From positions 1 to 30,707 of the forward strand of contig DAORZT010000033.1 of NCBI GenBank assembly GCA_035359995.1: 30,707 bases of DNA. The letters run 5' to 3'. The position numbers and the translations under genes are program-made. A model generated the notes under the pieces. That model was not told where the DNA came from, did no database searches, and was given only the letters and a program-made list of their open reading frames with translations. The first letter of the stretch is position 1. Each line of letters begins with the position of its first letter. This document shows, piece after piece, positions 8,597 to 16,071 of the stretch. Source of the stretch: JAKPCT01 sp029553165. GTDB lineage: Bacteria > Bacillota > UBA4882 > UBA8346.

Positions 8597-9139
8597 TTGG
8601 AAAGAGACATTTTGGAAGTTGCCACTAAACTATTTAGTAAGACTTTAATTGCGCGGGTTTACAACCAGAGCTTGTTGGAGGTTCCGGAAGAAAATCTGTC
8701 CCAGGTCCAATTATTATGTTTGCGGTATGTTTATACTCATTCAGAACCGTCGGTGGGTTCAATCGCTGAGGGGCTGAATATTAGCGCTGCTGCTGCCGCA
8801 AAATTAATTGACCGTCTTGTTAAACGGAATTTGCTGATTCGGGAGGAAGATCAAGCAGACCGGAGGGTCTTAAAGATTAAATTAACCCAAAGAGGGGAAC
8901 AAATTCTCTCCCGGATCAATGAGTATGAGACCAAATATTTTCAGGCGATCATTGCTAAAATGGCCAAGGAAGACGCCCAGTCTTTACAAGCAGGGTTAAT
9001 TGCCTTTTTAAAGGCGGCTTTGATCACTCCGGAACAGATTGATGAAGTTTGTCTCAAATGTGGCTGGGAACATTTTCTCGATTGCCCGGGAAATCAGCTT
9101 TATCACCTGTTAACCGGGAAGAATAAAGAAGAATATTAA
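8597..9139 (+). CDS. MarR-family transcriptional regulator with C-terminal Cys motif
   Basis: A 180-residue winged-helix regulator. The DNA-binding part is around residues 50-95: PSVGSIAEGLNISAAAAAKL, then LVKRNLLIREEDQADRRVLKIKLT, the classical MarR wing with its D(R)R residues. The C-terminus carries CLKCGWEHFLDCPGN, a CxxC-x8-C pattern that could bind metal or sense redox state; this is not part of the core MarR fold. The TTG start at 8597 is supported by AGGAG nine bases upstream. The gene precedes rubrerythrin, superoxide reductase and ferritin on the same strand and shares an upstream motif with them. It is probably the repressor of this oxidative-stress cluster; the effector is unknown. 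Confidence 0.88.
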   Translation: MERDILEVATKLFSKTLIARVYNQSLLEVPEENLSQVQLLCLRYVYTHSEPSVGSIAEGLNISAAAAAKLIDRLVKRNLLIREEDQADRRVLKIKLTQRGEQILSRINEYETKYFQAIIAKMAKEDAQSLQAGLIAFLKAALITPEQIDEVCLKCGWEHFLDCPGNQLYHLLTGKNKEEY

Positions 9140-9156
9140 CCAATATTTTTAACTTA

Positions 9157-9173
9157 ATAATTAACCATATTAA
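9157..9173 (+). promoter_or_regulatory. Candidate MarR operator upstream of rubrerythrin
   Basis: ATAATTAACCATATTAA repeats the motif seen over the marR promoter (8537-8553) with one change (A for G). It lies 44 bases before the rbr start, in the short marR-rbr intergenic gap. A weaker relative, ATTAACCAATATT, lies just upstream at 9135-9147. I cannot define the -35 and -10 elements of rbr with confidence in this very AT-rich stretch. Confidence 0.5.
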
Positions 9174-9216
9174 ATATAAATAAGATTAATTAAATCAAAG
9201 AAAGGGGTAATTGAAG

Positions 9217-9789
9217 ATGAGTATTAAAGGAACTAAAACGGAGAAGAACATTTTGACAGCATTTGTAGGAGAGTCGCAGGCACGAAACAAGTATACCTAC
9301 TTTGCTGCACAAGCTCGCAAGGAGGGTTTTGTCCAGATAGCTGACATCTTTGAAGAAACAGCTAATCAAGAGAAAGAACATGCCAAACGCTTATTTAAGT
9401 TGTTGGAAGGCGGGGAAGTAACTGTCGAGGCGGCTTTTCCTGCAGGAGTAATCGGCAACACGCTCGAAAATTTAACAGAAGCAGCCGGCGGGGAAAACCA
9501 CGAATGGACCAATATGTATCCTGAGTTTGCCAAAATAGCCCGTGAGGAAGGATTCCTGCAGATAGCAGCGATCTTTGAGGCGATTGCTGTAGCGGAAAAA
9601 CAACATGAAAAAAGATATCTGGGCTTACTAAATAATATTAAAAATAAGACCGTATTTAAGAAAGATAAAACAACCGTTTGGCGCTGCCGTAACTGCGGTT
9701 ATATTCATGAAGGACTGGAAGCTCCGGAAACATGTCCTGCCTGTGCTCATCCGCAAGCACATTTCGAGATTCTGGCTGAAAATTGGTAA
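9217..9789 (+). CDS. rbr: Rubrerythrin
   Basis: A cytoplasmic non-haem diiron peroxidase that reduces hydrogen peroxide in anaerobes, taking electrons through its rubredoxin domain. The four-helix bundle carries the iron ligands in FVGESQARNKYTYFA, EETANQEKEHAKR, AREEG and AIAVAEKQHEKRY. The C-terminal rubredoxin-like domain has CRNCGYIHEG and CPACAHPQAHF, giving the Fe(Cys)4 site. The product is about 190 residues, typical for the family. The ATG at 9217 is chosen because AAAGGGG lies nine bases upstream; a TTG at 9211 is too close. It is the first of three oxidative-stress genes (rbr, superoxide reductase, ferritin) behind the MarR gene. Confidence 0.97.
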   Translation: MSIKGTKTEKNILTAFVGESQARNKYTYFAAQARKEGFVQIADIFEETANQEKEHAKRLFKLLEGGEVTVEAAFPAGVIGNTLENLTEAAGGENHEWTNMYPEFAKIAREEGFLQIAAIFEAIAVAEKQHEKRYLGLLNNIKNKTVFKKDKTTVWRCRNCGYIHEGLEAPETCPACAHPQAHFEILAENW

Positions 9790-9843
9790 GAATAGTCTTA
9801 ATAAGAATAAATTATTTTGAAGAAAATAAATGGAGGAATAGTT

Positions 9844-10224
9844 ATGGCAAAGAAATTAGAGGTCTATAAATGTGAAGTATGCGGTAATATTGTTGAAGTC
9901 GTTCATGATGGCTTAGGGACACTTGTCTGTTGCGGGCAGCCAATGAAGCTTTATACCGAAAATACAGTCGATGCAGCCAAAGAGAAACATGTTCCGGTAA
10001 TTGAAAAAGTTGACTTCGGTTATAAAGTGTCTGTCGGAAGTGTAACCCATCCAATGGAAGAAAAACATTATATTGAGTGGATTGAATTGATTGCCGATGG
10101 GAAAGTGTACCGCCAATATTTAAAACCTGGGGATGCTCCGGAAGCATTCTTTAAGATTGACGCTCAAAATGTTACTGCAAGAGAATATTGTAATTTACAC
10201 GGTTTATGGAAGGTGGAAGCATAA
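9844..10224 (+). CDS. dfx: Desulfoferrodoxin / superoxide reductase (two-iron type)
   Basis: Reduces superoxide to peroxide without making oxygen, feeding peroxide to the rubrerythrin encoded upstream. The N-terminal desulforedoxin domain has YKCEVCGN and, after 15 residues, CCGQPM, which forms centre I. The catalytic centre II ligands are visible as the His residues in EKHVPV, THPMEEKHYIEWI and the C-terminal CNLHG. The start at 9844 has GGAGGAAT eight bases upstream; an earlier in-frame TTG has no such site. The 126-residue length is normal. Co-transcription with rbr and ferritin is inferred from spacing and common role. Confidence 0.96.
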   Translation: MAKKLEVYKCEVCGNIVEVVHDGLGTLVCCGQPMKLYTENTVDAAKEKHVPVIEKVDFGYKVSVGSVTHPMEEKHYIEWIELIADGKVYRQYLKPGDAPEAFFKIDAQNVTAREYCNLHGLWKVEA

Positions 10225-10226
10225 AT

Positions 10227-10721
10227 ATGGCTAATGTCAATCAAAAGATTCAAAAAGCGTTGAATGAGCAGATTCAACATGAATTAGGTTCTTCGTATCT
10301 TTATTTAGCGATGGCAACCTATTTTTACTCTCAAAACCTGGATGGAATGGCGCAATGGATGAGAGCACAGGCCAAGGAAGAGCTGGCACATGCTTTCAAA
10401 ATTTACGACCATTTGATTGAAAGAGGGATCGAAGTCCAGCTAGCAGCACTGGCAGAACCTAAAAAGAGTTGGAATTCTCCATTGGAAGCGTTTGAAGATG
10501 CCTACAAACATGAGCAATTTATCACTTCGAAGATCAATGAGTTATATAAATTAGCGATGGAGGTAAGTGATAATCCGGCGTTGGTAATGTTACAATGGTT
10601 TATCAGTGAGCAGGTTGAGGAAGAGGCTTCGGTATCCAAAGTTGTCGAAACCTTAAAAATGATTGGTAACTCGGGTTCAGGTTTGGTGATGCTCGACCGT
10701 CAATTGGGAAAAAGGGAATAA
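10227..10721 (+). CDS. ftn: Ferritin (non-haem, FtnA type)
   Basis: A 24-mer cage protein that oxidises and stores iron in the cytoplasm, limiting Fenton chemistry. The four-helix ferritin fold is clear: LNEQIQHELGSSYLYLAMA, AQWMRAQAKEELAHAFKIYDHL, then LQWFISEQVEEEASVSKVVE, which together carry the ferroxidase Glu and His ligands. The ATG at 10227 has AAGGTGG about 11 bases upstream; the upstream in-frame ATG at 10206 lies inside the preceding gene. The ORF begins two bases after the superoxide reductase stop, so they are coupled. A perfect-stem terminator ends the unit at 10740-10767. Confidence 0.96.
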   Translation: MANVNQKIQKALNEQIQHELGSSYLYLAMATYFYSQNLDGMAQWMRAQAKEELAHAFKIYDHLIERGIEVQLAALAEPKKSWNSPLEAFEDAYKHEQFITSKINELYKLAMEVSDNPALVMLQWFISEQVEEEASVSKVVETLKMIGNSGSGLVMLDRQLGKRE

Positions 10722-10739
10722 ACAGATAATTAATCTAAT

Positions 10740-10767
10740 AAAAAAACTGCCGCAAGGCAGTTTTTTT
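10740..10767 (+). terminator. Intrinsic terminator after ferritin
   Basis: ACTGCC and GGCAGT form a six-base stem with a GCAA tetraloop, flanked by seven A and seven T, so the stem can extend and could also stop transcription from the other strand. It ends the marR-rbr-dfx-ftn region. Confidence 0.93.
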
Positions 10768-10832
10768 GTAGATCTGGAAAATTTGATTCTAATCCCTCCG
10801 GAGAAAGCATATTTTTTATGGGGGGATAAAAG

Positions 10833-11177
10833 ATGGAAAAGAACAGAGTTGAAGATCTGGACAAGTATCTTGTTGAATACGAAAAAAACCGCCGCAAAAT
10901 CAGAGGAATCATAACCGGAGCAAGCATTCAACTGTTAATGATAATTTGGTCGATCATTAGGCCACCGGAAAAATCGGGTTTAATAACGGTCAGTGACCTT
11001 CTGATAATCGGATTAATTTTAACGATTGTTTATTTATTTTTGGCGTTAAATAAGCTAAAATTATTAAGAAGCCAGATTTGGATCTTGGCGTCGGAATGTG
11101 ATCCGGCACCAAATAAAAAGATAGTATTAAGTGATGATTTATTAGAGGAAGTCTTTCAATCAAAACCAATAAGTTAA
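10833..11177 (+). CDS. Small membrane protein of unknown function
   Basis: A 114-residue protein with a charged N-terminus (MEKNRVEDLDKYLVEYEKNRRK), two predicted membrane helices (about residues 24-41 and 53-72) and a short acidic cytoplasmic tail. GGGGGGA lies a few bases before the ATG. It ends 13 bases before the M20 peptidase gene, with which it is probably co-transcribed. I do not recognise a family. Coding status is supported by its ribosome site, hydrophobic pattern and tight spacing. Confidence 0.7.
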   Translation: MEKNRVEDLDKYLVEYEKNRRKIRGIITGASIQLLMIIWSIIRPPEKSGLITVSDLLIIGLILTIVYLFLALNKLKLLRSQIWILASECDPAPNKKIVLSDDLLEEVFQSKPIS

Positions 11178-11190
11178 AGAGGGGCGAAAG

Positions 11191-12279
11191 ATGGAAAATC
11201 ACCTGAGTCTTCTGGAACAGTTAGTAAATATTGATTCCGGTACTGGAGATCAGTCCGGACTAAGGAGAGTCGCTGGGATTATTAGTAGTCTGGCAAGTGA
11301 TTTGAGCTGTAACTGGGAGACGTTAAAGGCAGCTGATGGTTCGGAACATTACTATATGCACCGGGGTGAAGGTAAGTTGATCTTATTGCTTGCTCACCTT
11401 GATACCGTCTTCCCGCCGGGGACGGTTGCCAAGCGTCCCTTTAAGATTGAGGGTGATTATGCCTATGGACCGGGTGTATCTGATTGTAAATCCGGAGTGG
11501 TTACCATCCTTGGAGCTTTGTCGCGATTAGCGGCAAACTGGCCGAAATATCAAATTGGTTGTCTGTTTAATACTGATGAAGAGATCAGTTCGCCTGGTTC
11601 GCGTGAGATTATTAAGCGTTTGGCCGGTTCAGCCGCAGCGGTTTTGGTTGTTGAACCTGCCGAAGGACAAAATCTTACTGTTGCGCGTAAGGGGATTGGC
11701 CGGTTTACGCTGGATGTTTATGGGAAAGCTGCTCACTCGGGTTCAAATTACCAAGATGGGAAAAGCGCTATCTTGGAATTAGCTCATAAAATTATTGCAA
11801 TTCAGGCATTGACTGATTTTAGCCAGGAGATAACCTTAAATGTAGGAGAAATTAAGGGTGGCTCACGACCTAATATCATCCCTGATTACGCAACTGCCGA
11901 GATTGATCTCCGCATTAAAAAAGCAGGACAAGACCAAAAAGTAATTGCCGAACTTAATCGGATTGTATCCGGCAGCACAATCGCCGGTACTACCTGTAAA
12001 TTTAGTGGTTCAATTACACGTCCGCCGATGGAGTTGACTGCTGCTAACTTAAATCTGTTTAATCGATTTCAAGTGATTGGTAAGAAATTGGGAATTGAGT
12101 TGGGTAAAGTTGAGTCCGGAGGAGGTTCGGATGCCAATTTGGCAGCTGAAACCGGTGTGCCGTCAATTGATGGGTTAGGTCCGATTGGTGGCGGTCATCA
12201 TTCCGAATCGGAATATATGGTGATCTCCAGTTTGCAACAACGAATCGATTTATTAGCAGAATTCTTAAGAACTTTCTAA
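11191..12279 (+). CDS. M20-family metallopeptidase (carboxypeptidase G2-like)
   Basis: A 362-residue dinuclear-zinc exopeptidase or amidohydrolase. Zinc and catalytic residues appear in LLAHLDTVFPPG (His and catalytic Asp), GPGVSDCKSG (bridging Asp), NTDEEISSPG (catalytic Glu-Glu), VVEPAEG (Glu in place of Asp) and GGGHHSESEYM (C-terminal His). The lid or dimerisation domain begins near GRFTLDVYGKAAHSGSNYQDG. This arrangement matches the glutamate carboxypeptidase group rather than ArgE or DapE, but the substrate cannot be told from sequence. There is no signal peptide, so it is cytoplasmic. GAGGGGCG precedes the ATG. Confidence 0.92.
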   Translation: MENHLSLLEQLVNIDSGTGDQSGLRRVAGIISSLASDLSCNWETLKAADGSEHYYMHRGEGKLILLLAHLDTVFPPGTVAKRPFKIEGDYAYGPGVSDCKSGVVTILGALSRLAANWPKYQIGCLFNTDEEISSPGSREIIKRLAGSAAAVLVVEPAEGQNLTVARKGIGRFTLDVYGKAAHSGSNYQDGKSAILELAHKIIAIQALTDFSQEITLNVGEIKGGSRPNIIPDYATAEIDLRIKKAGQDQKVIAELNRIVSGSTIAGTTCKFSGSITRPPMELTAANLNLFNRFQVIGKKLGIELGKVESGGGSDANLAAETGVPSIDGLGPIGGGHHSESEYMVISSLQQRIDLLAEFLRTF

Positions 12280-12371
12280 TGTAGAGAGATAATTGATTGC
12301 CGAACGGTTGCTTTTGGTTTGAAGTTATAGTAAAATCTTAAAGATAAAATTCATTTGATGCAGAGGATATT

Positions 12372-13046
12372 TTGGGAACGATTGTTAATGTGATTACAAT
12401 TTTAATTGGGGGAACGATTGGGCTGTTAATGCGTAATCGGTTCCCGGAACGGATTGCCCAGACCGCTCTTCAGGTCATGGGTTTATTTACGTTTTTAATC
12501 GGTGTAGGAATGGGGCTAAAAGGCAATCAGCAGATTCTGGTCCTGATTAGCCTGGCATTAGGAGCGATGTTGGGTGAGTGGATTGATATCGAAGGCCGGC
12601 TTGAAAGATTTGGCGTTTGGCTGGAGCAGAAGTTAAATGTGACTGAAGGCAGTCCGTCGAAAGGGTTTATCTATGCCAGTCTGGTTTATTGTGTAGGTTC
12701 GATGGCGATTGTCGGAAGTATAGCTGACGGCGTAAAAGGTGATGCTTCAATCCTCTTTACCAAATCAATGATGGATGGAATAATCTCGATTCCGTTTGCA
12801 GCTGGTATGGGATGGGGAGTTCTGGGATCGGCGCTGCCGATCTTAATCTATCAGGGAGGATTAACTCTATTGGCAGTTCAGTTACAACCTTTCTTTAACG
12901 ATCTGATTATTAATGAATTAACTGCAGTTGGTGGAGTTATTGTGATGGGGATCGGGATCAATATTTTGGGGATTCATAAAATTAAAGTCGGCAACTTTTT
13001 GCCTTCGCTGCTGATTATAGTTATTTTAATGTGCTTATTCAGTTGA
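12372..13046 (+). CDS. DUF554 family integral membrane protein
   Basis: A 224-residue polytopic protein with about six to seven hydrophobic segments. Family features include the N-terminal GTIVNVITILIGGTIGLL, LGAMLGEWIDIEGRLERFG, ASLVYCVGSMAIVGSIADGVKGD and the C-terminal GVIVMGIGINILGIHKIKVGNFLP, all typical of DUF554 (YdfK-like). The start is TTG at 12372 with GAGG five bases upstream; the first residues GTIVNV match the family N-terminus. A transporter-like role is often supposed for this family but is not shown. It stands alone between the M20 gene and the microprotein unit. Confidence 0.88.
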   Translation: MGTIVNVITILIGGTIGLLMRNRFPERIAQTALQVMGLFTFLIGVGMGLKGNQQILVLISLALGAMLGEWIDIEGRLERFGVWLEQKLNVTEGSPSKGFIYASLVYCVGSMAIVGSIADGVKGDASILFTKSMMDGIISIPFAAGMGWGVLGSALPILIYQGGLTLLAVQLQPFFNDLIINELTAVGGVIVMGIGINILGIHKIKVGNFLPSLLIIVILMCLFS

Positions 13047-13081
13047 TAATGTTAGAATCATTTAATAATATTTTAATAATA

Positions 13082-13109
13082 TTGTAACAATGAAGAATTA
13101 TATTATACT
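13082..13109 (+). promoter_or_regulatory. Candidate promoter for the 39-codon frame
   Basis: TTGTAA (13082-13087) and TATACT (13104-13109) are separated by 16 bases. They lie 27 bases before the GTG of the small frame at 13136, in otherwise non-coding sequence. Confidence 0.5.
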
Positions 13110-13135
13110 GTTGTAATTTAGTAAATCTCCCAGAG

Positions 13136-13255
13136 GTGAGTCTCCTGGCTAGAAAATTGTTCAGTCACAAAAACAACCAGATTTTTTCAAAGTATGAGCT
13201 GTTGTTGTACGGATTATTAATTTTAGCTACCATTTCAATTGCTCTTAAAAGTTAA
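13136..13255 (+). CDS. Putative 39-residue single-span membrane microprotein
   Basis: This is a short open frame. Read from the GTG at 13136 it has a basic N-terminus (SLLARKLFSHKNNQ) and then one hydrophobic segment (YELLLYGLLILATISIALKS), a plausible single-pass membrane protein. The start is uncertain. AGAGGTGAG (13132-13140) could serve as a ribosome site for CTG at 13145 or TTG at 13157, while the GTG itself has only a weak upstream site. Support comes from a promoter-like pair upstream and a clear terminator 31 bases downstream, which make it a compact transcription unit. It could instead be a small RNA. This unit and its flanks are what occupies the 13047-13428 gap. Confidence 0.45.
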   Translation: MSLLARKLFSHKNNQIFSKYELLLYGLLILATISIALKS

Positions 13256-13285
13256 TAAGGGGTCATTAATTTAGAAATGTTAAAG

Positions 13286-13318
13286 ATGCTTGCGGTGTTG
13301 CAAGCATTTTTGTTTTTT
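13286..13318 (+). terminator. Intrinsic terminator of the microprotein unit
   Basis: ATGCTTGC (13286-13293) and GCAAGCAT (13300-13307) form a perfect eight-base stem with a six-base loop, followed by TTTTGTTTTTT. From here to 13428 I see only a 12-base palindrome, TGCTTTAAAGCA, and no gene. Confidence 0.9.
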
Positions 13319-13428
13319 CTAGGGACTAATTTGGTCTTTAAAAACAGCAGGAACAATTTCGTGGGTTCTGTCATTAAAACTCTTGTTCAAACGTATGCTT
13401 TAAAGCAAAGAAGATTAAGGGTGATAGG

Positions 13429-14976
13429 ATGAGACATACTCCATCGATTGTAAAAGGAACCGCGATTCTTACAGCTGCTGGTTTTTTAATTAAAATTTGT
13501 GGTGCAATTTACCGTATTTTTTTGTCCCGAATGATTGGCCCGGAAGGCATTGGCCTCTATCAAATGGCCTATCCGGTCTATTTAATCTTTTTATCATTAT
13601 CAACAGCCGGAATACCGATTGCTATTTCAAAGATCGTGGCTGAAAAAGTAACTATTGGCGACCGGGCAGGTATCAAGGGAGTGTTTAATGGGGCATTGAC
13701 ACTATTATTTGGCTTAGGAGTGACCTTTTCAATCGGGATGGCGGTATCCGGCAACTGGGTAGCAACGCACCTGGTGGCTGATCCGCGGGCGGTATATGCA
13801 ATTTGGGCTTTGGCTCCGGCAATTTTTTTCATGAGTATTATGGCTGTATTTCGAGGTTTCTTCCAGGGATGGATGGATATGAAACCGAGCGCCTATTCAC
13901 AAATGTTTGAACAGGTTGTCCGGGTGGCAGTTTCGTTAATATTGGCATCATTACTATTAAAAAATGGAATTGAACATGCAGCGGCTGGAGCAGCTTTTGG
14001 GGCTACCGCGGGTGGATTGTCTGGATTGTCCTATTTGATCTATAAATATTTTAAAATTCGTCCGGCTTTAAGGATTTATAACAAAGATTCGAAGAAGAGC
14101 AGTGTCTGGTCGGAAATAAAACGACTGGTAAAATTTGCATTACCGATCTCGATTGCCGTGATCTTAATGCCATTATTACAGACGCTGGACTCAATTTTAG
14201 TCCCTAATTTATTGCAAAAAGTGGGGTATACTATTCAACAGTCAACAACGATGTTAGGCTTGCTAGGAAACTCTTGGGCGGTAATTTACTTACCTTTAAT
14301 CGTCACTGGGGCGATCGCGGCTAATCTGGTACCAGTGATCGCAGCAGTCAGAACCTCCAACAATAAAGTGCTCCTGGAAAAGAAGATTGTTGAAGGTTTG
14401 CGACTGGCATTGATCTACCTGATCCCGGCGACAGTAGGGTTATTCACCTTTGGCACAACGATTTATCGCATTATTTATGGGCAGGCAGGCGTAGCGTTAT
14501 TATCCTGGTTTGCTCCGGCAGTATTATTTTTAGGGGTTGAACAGGTCACTGCAGCAGTTTTACAGGGATTAGGGAAACCAAAGTGGCCTTTGTTGACTTT
14601 TATTGCAGGTGCATTGGTTAAAATAATCGTTACGGTATTTACCACCAAATTACCGGGGCTCAACCTGGCAGGGGCAGCACTGGGGACGGTTGTTGGCGCC
14701 GGAATTACGGCTTTGCTTAATTTGATTAAAATAAAAACACTTCTGAATTATCAACTACCCAATAAATTGGCGTTGTTTATCAGTGGGGGAATTATGTTTT
14801 TAGGGTGCCGGATCTTACAACGCAAAATTTTGCTGGCCCCGATTGGTCAATTGTTACTACTGGGGATGATCGGTTTATTATTATACATTATCGCTTTGGT
14901 TTTATTAGGAGGAATTAGCAATCAGGATCTAGAATTGTTCCATGGATTTTTACGGAAGAAAGGAAAAACAATATGA
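13429..14976 (+). CDS. SpoVB/MurJ-like polysaccharide flippase (YabM type)
   Basis: A polytopic membrane protein of the MOP exporter superfamily (515 residues, about 14 spans) that would flip lipid-linked cell-wall precursors. The N-terminus KGTAILTAAGFLIKICGAIYRIFLSRMIGPEGIGLYQMAYPVY is diagnostic of the SpoVB/YtgP/YabM group. Further family elements are FFQGWMDMKPSAYSQMFEQVVRV and the internal QTLDSILVPNLL. Its last codons overlap the start of mazG by four bases (ATGA), the same adjacency as yabM-yabN in Bacillus, which supports the YabM assignment. A second, diverged paralogue lies at 26112-27476. Whether it serves vegetative wall or spore cortex synthesis is not shown by the sequence. Confidence 0.9.
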   Translation: MRHTPSIVKGTAILTAAGFLIKICGAIYRIFLSRMIGPEGIGLYQMAYPVYLIFLSLSTAGIPIAISKIVAEKVTIGDRAGIKGVFNGALTLLFGLGVTFSIGMAVSGNWVATHLVADPRAVYAIWALAPAIFFMSIMAVFRGFFQGWMDMKPSAYSQMFEQVVRVAVSLILASLLLKNGIEHAAAGAAFGATAGGLSGLSYLIYKYFKIRPALRIYNKDSKKSSVWSEIKRLVKFALPISIAVILMPLLQTLDSILVPNLLQKVGYTIQQSTTMLGLLGNSWAVIYLPLIVTGAIAANLVPVIAAVRTSNNKVLLEKKIVEGLRLALIYLIPATVGLFTFGTTIYRIIYGQAGVALLSWFAPAVLFLGVEQVTAAVLQGLGKPKWPLLTFIAGALVKIIVTVFTTKLPGLNLAGAALGTVVGAGITALLNLIKIKTLLNYQLPNKLALFISGGIMFLGCRILQRKILLAPIGQLLLLGMIGLLLYIIALVLLGGISNQDLELFHGFLRKKGKTI

Positions 14977-15785
14977 GTCAGAACAATAATGAGGCCATTT
15001 TTAACCGTTTGGTAGAAATAATGCACGAACTTAGGAGTGAACACGGTTGTCCATGGGATCGTGAGCAGACGCACCAATCATTAAAGCAGTATGCGATTGA
15101 AGAAACCTACGAAGTGCTTGAGGCAATTGATTCCGGAAATATGGACAAGCTTAAAGAAGAGTTGGGCGATCTCTTATTACAGGTTGTTTTTCATGCGGAG
15201 ATTGCTACCGAAAACCGACAATTTACCATTTATGAAGTGATCGATACCGTTTGTGAAAAGTTGATTCGCAGACATCCGCATGTGTTTGCCGAAGTAAAGG
15301 TTGACGGTGTGGACGGGGTATTGGATAATTGGGAGAAAATCAAGAAGGAAGAGCATAAAGAGGAACGAAACTCCGTCCTGGATGGAGTTCCGATTGGATT
15401 ACCGGCCCTGCAAAAAGCAGAAAAGTATCAGCGGAAAGCGGCACGGGTTGGTTTTGACTGGAATGATATTGCCGAACCGCTCGAAAAAGTGAAAGAAGAG
15501 TTTCAAGAGTTTGAAGCGGTTTTAAATTCCAGACAATTACCGGTTAAAGGAAGTCCGGAATGGTTGAAGTTAGAAGAAGAGTTTGGCGATATTTTGTTTT
15601 CGCTGGTAAATGTAGGCAGGTTTTTGGATATCAATGCGGAAATTGCTCTAGGACAGACGATTAATAAATTTGTAAACCGGTTTACGTATATTGAGCAGGA
15701 AGCGGCGAAGTTAGGAAAGAAATTGCCCGAGATGACCCTTGCGGAGATGGATAGGTTATGGGAACAGGCCAAGCGTAATAGATAG
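14973..15785 (+). CDS. mazG: MazG nucleoside triphosphate pyrophosphohydrolase
   Basis: Hydrolyses NTPs and dNTPs to monophosphates, clearing damaged nucleotides or tuning nucleotide pools. Both MazG domains of the full-length form are present. The first (about 10-120) has GCPWDREQTHQSLKQYAIEE, EVLEAID and EELGDLLLQVVFHAEIA. The second (about 165-245) has VKEEFQEFEAVL and EEEFGDILFSLVNVGRFL. The ExxE and ExxD metal ligands are intact. The ATG overlaps the flippase stop by four bases. Only the MazG core is present; there is no N-terminal tetrapyrrole-methylase fusion of the Bacillus YabN type. A terminator follows at 15810. Confidence 0.96.
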   Translation: MSQNNNEAIFNRLVEIMHELRSEHGCPWDREQTHQSLKQYAIEETYEVLEAIDSGNMDKLKEELGDLLLQVVFHAEIATENRQFTIYEVIDTVCEKLIRRHPHVFAEVKVDGVDGVLDNWEKIKKEEHKEERNSVLDGVPIGLPALQKAEKYQRKAARVGFDWNDIAEPLEKVKEEFQEFEAVLNSRQLPVKGSPEWLKLEEEFGDILFSLVNVGRFLDINAEIALGQTINKFVNRFTYIEQEAAKLGKKLPEMTLAEMDRLWEQAKRNR

Positions 15786-15809
15786 ACAATATTTCTATTC
15801 CAAACCGTG

Positions 15810-15838
15810 AAAGGCTGTTGCAACTGCAATAGCTTTTT
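15810..15838 (+). terminator. Intrinsic terminator after mazG
   Basis: AAAGGCTGTTGC (15810-15821) pairs with GCAATAGCTTTTT (15826-15838) across an AACT loop, with wobble pairs, ending in a T run. Confidence 0.85.
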
Positions 15839-15880
15839 ATATTAGTGCTTGAAGTTTTGCTATAGGACTTTAAATTATTT

Positions 15881-15911
15881 GGTCACACAGTATTAGCTGA
15901 TGTGGCCTTTT
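15881..15911 (+). terminator. Second terminator-like hairpin between mazG and the SpoIID gene
   Basis: GGTCACA (15881-15887) pairs with TGTGGCC (15901-15907) with one wobble and is followed by TTTT. It could be a backup terminator or the end of a short transcript. Downstream, to 16071, I see only a short reading frame, described under findings. Confidence 0.5.
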
Positions 15912-16071
15912 CATATTTGCGAAGTATTTGAAAGCAAAATTGCCCAAAAACTTGAAAAATATCCCTCGAGAACCATCAATAAATTGGTGGAGAAGTATGG
16001 TGTTTAAGCATTAAAAACACCAGAAAATGAAATGATAGCAGATGAAAATTATTGAGTGGGAGCTAGGGAAG

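Noticed and set aside
9842..10147. Minus-strand 101-codon frame inside the superoxide reductase gene
   Set aside because: It is antisense to a fully motif-supported gene and has no independent support.
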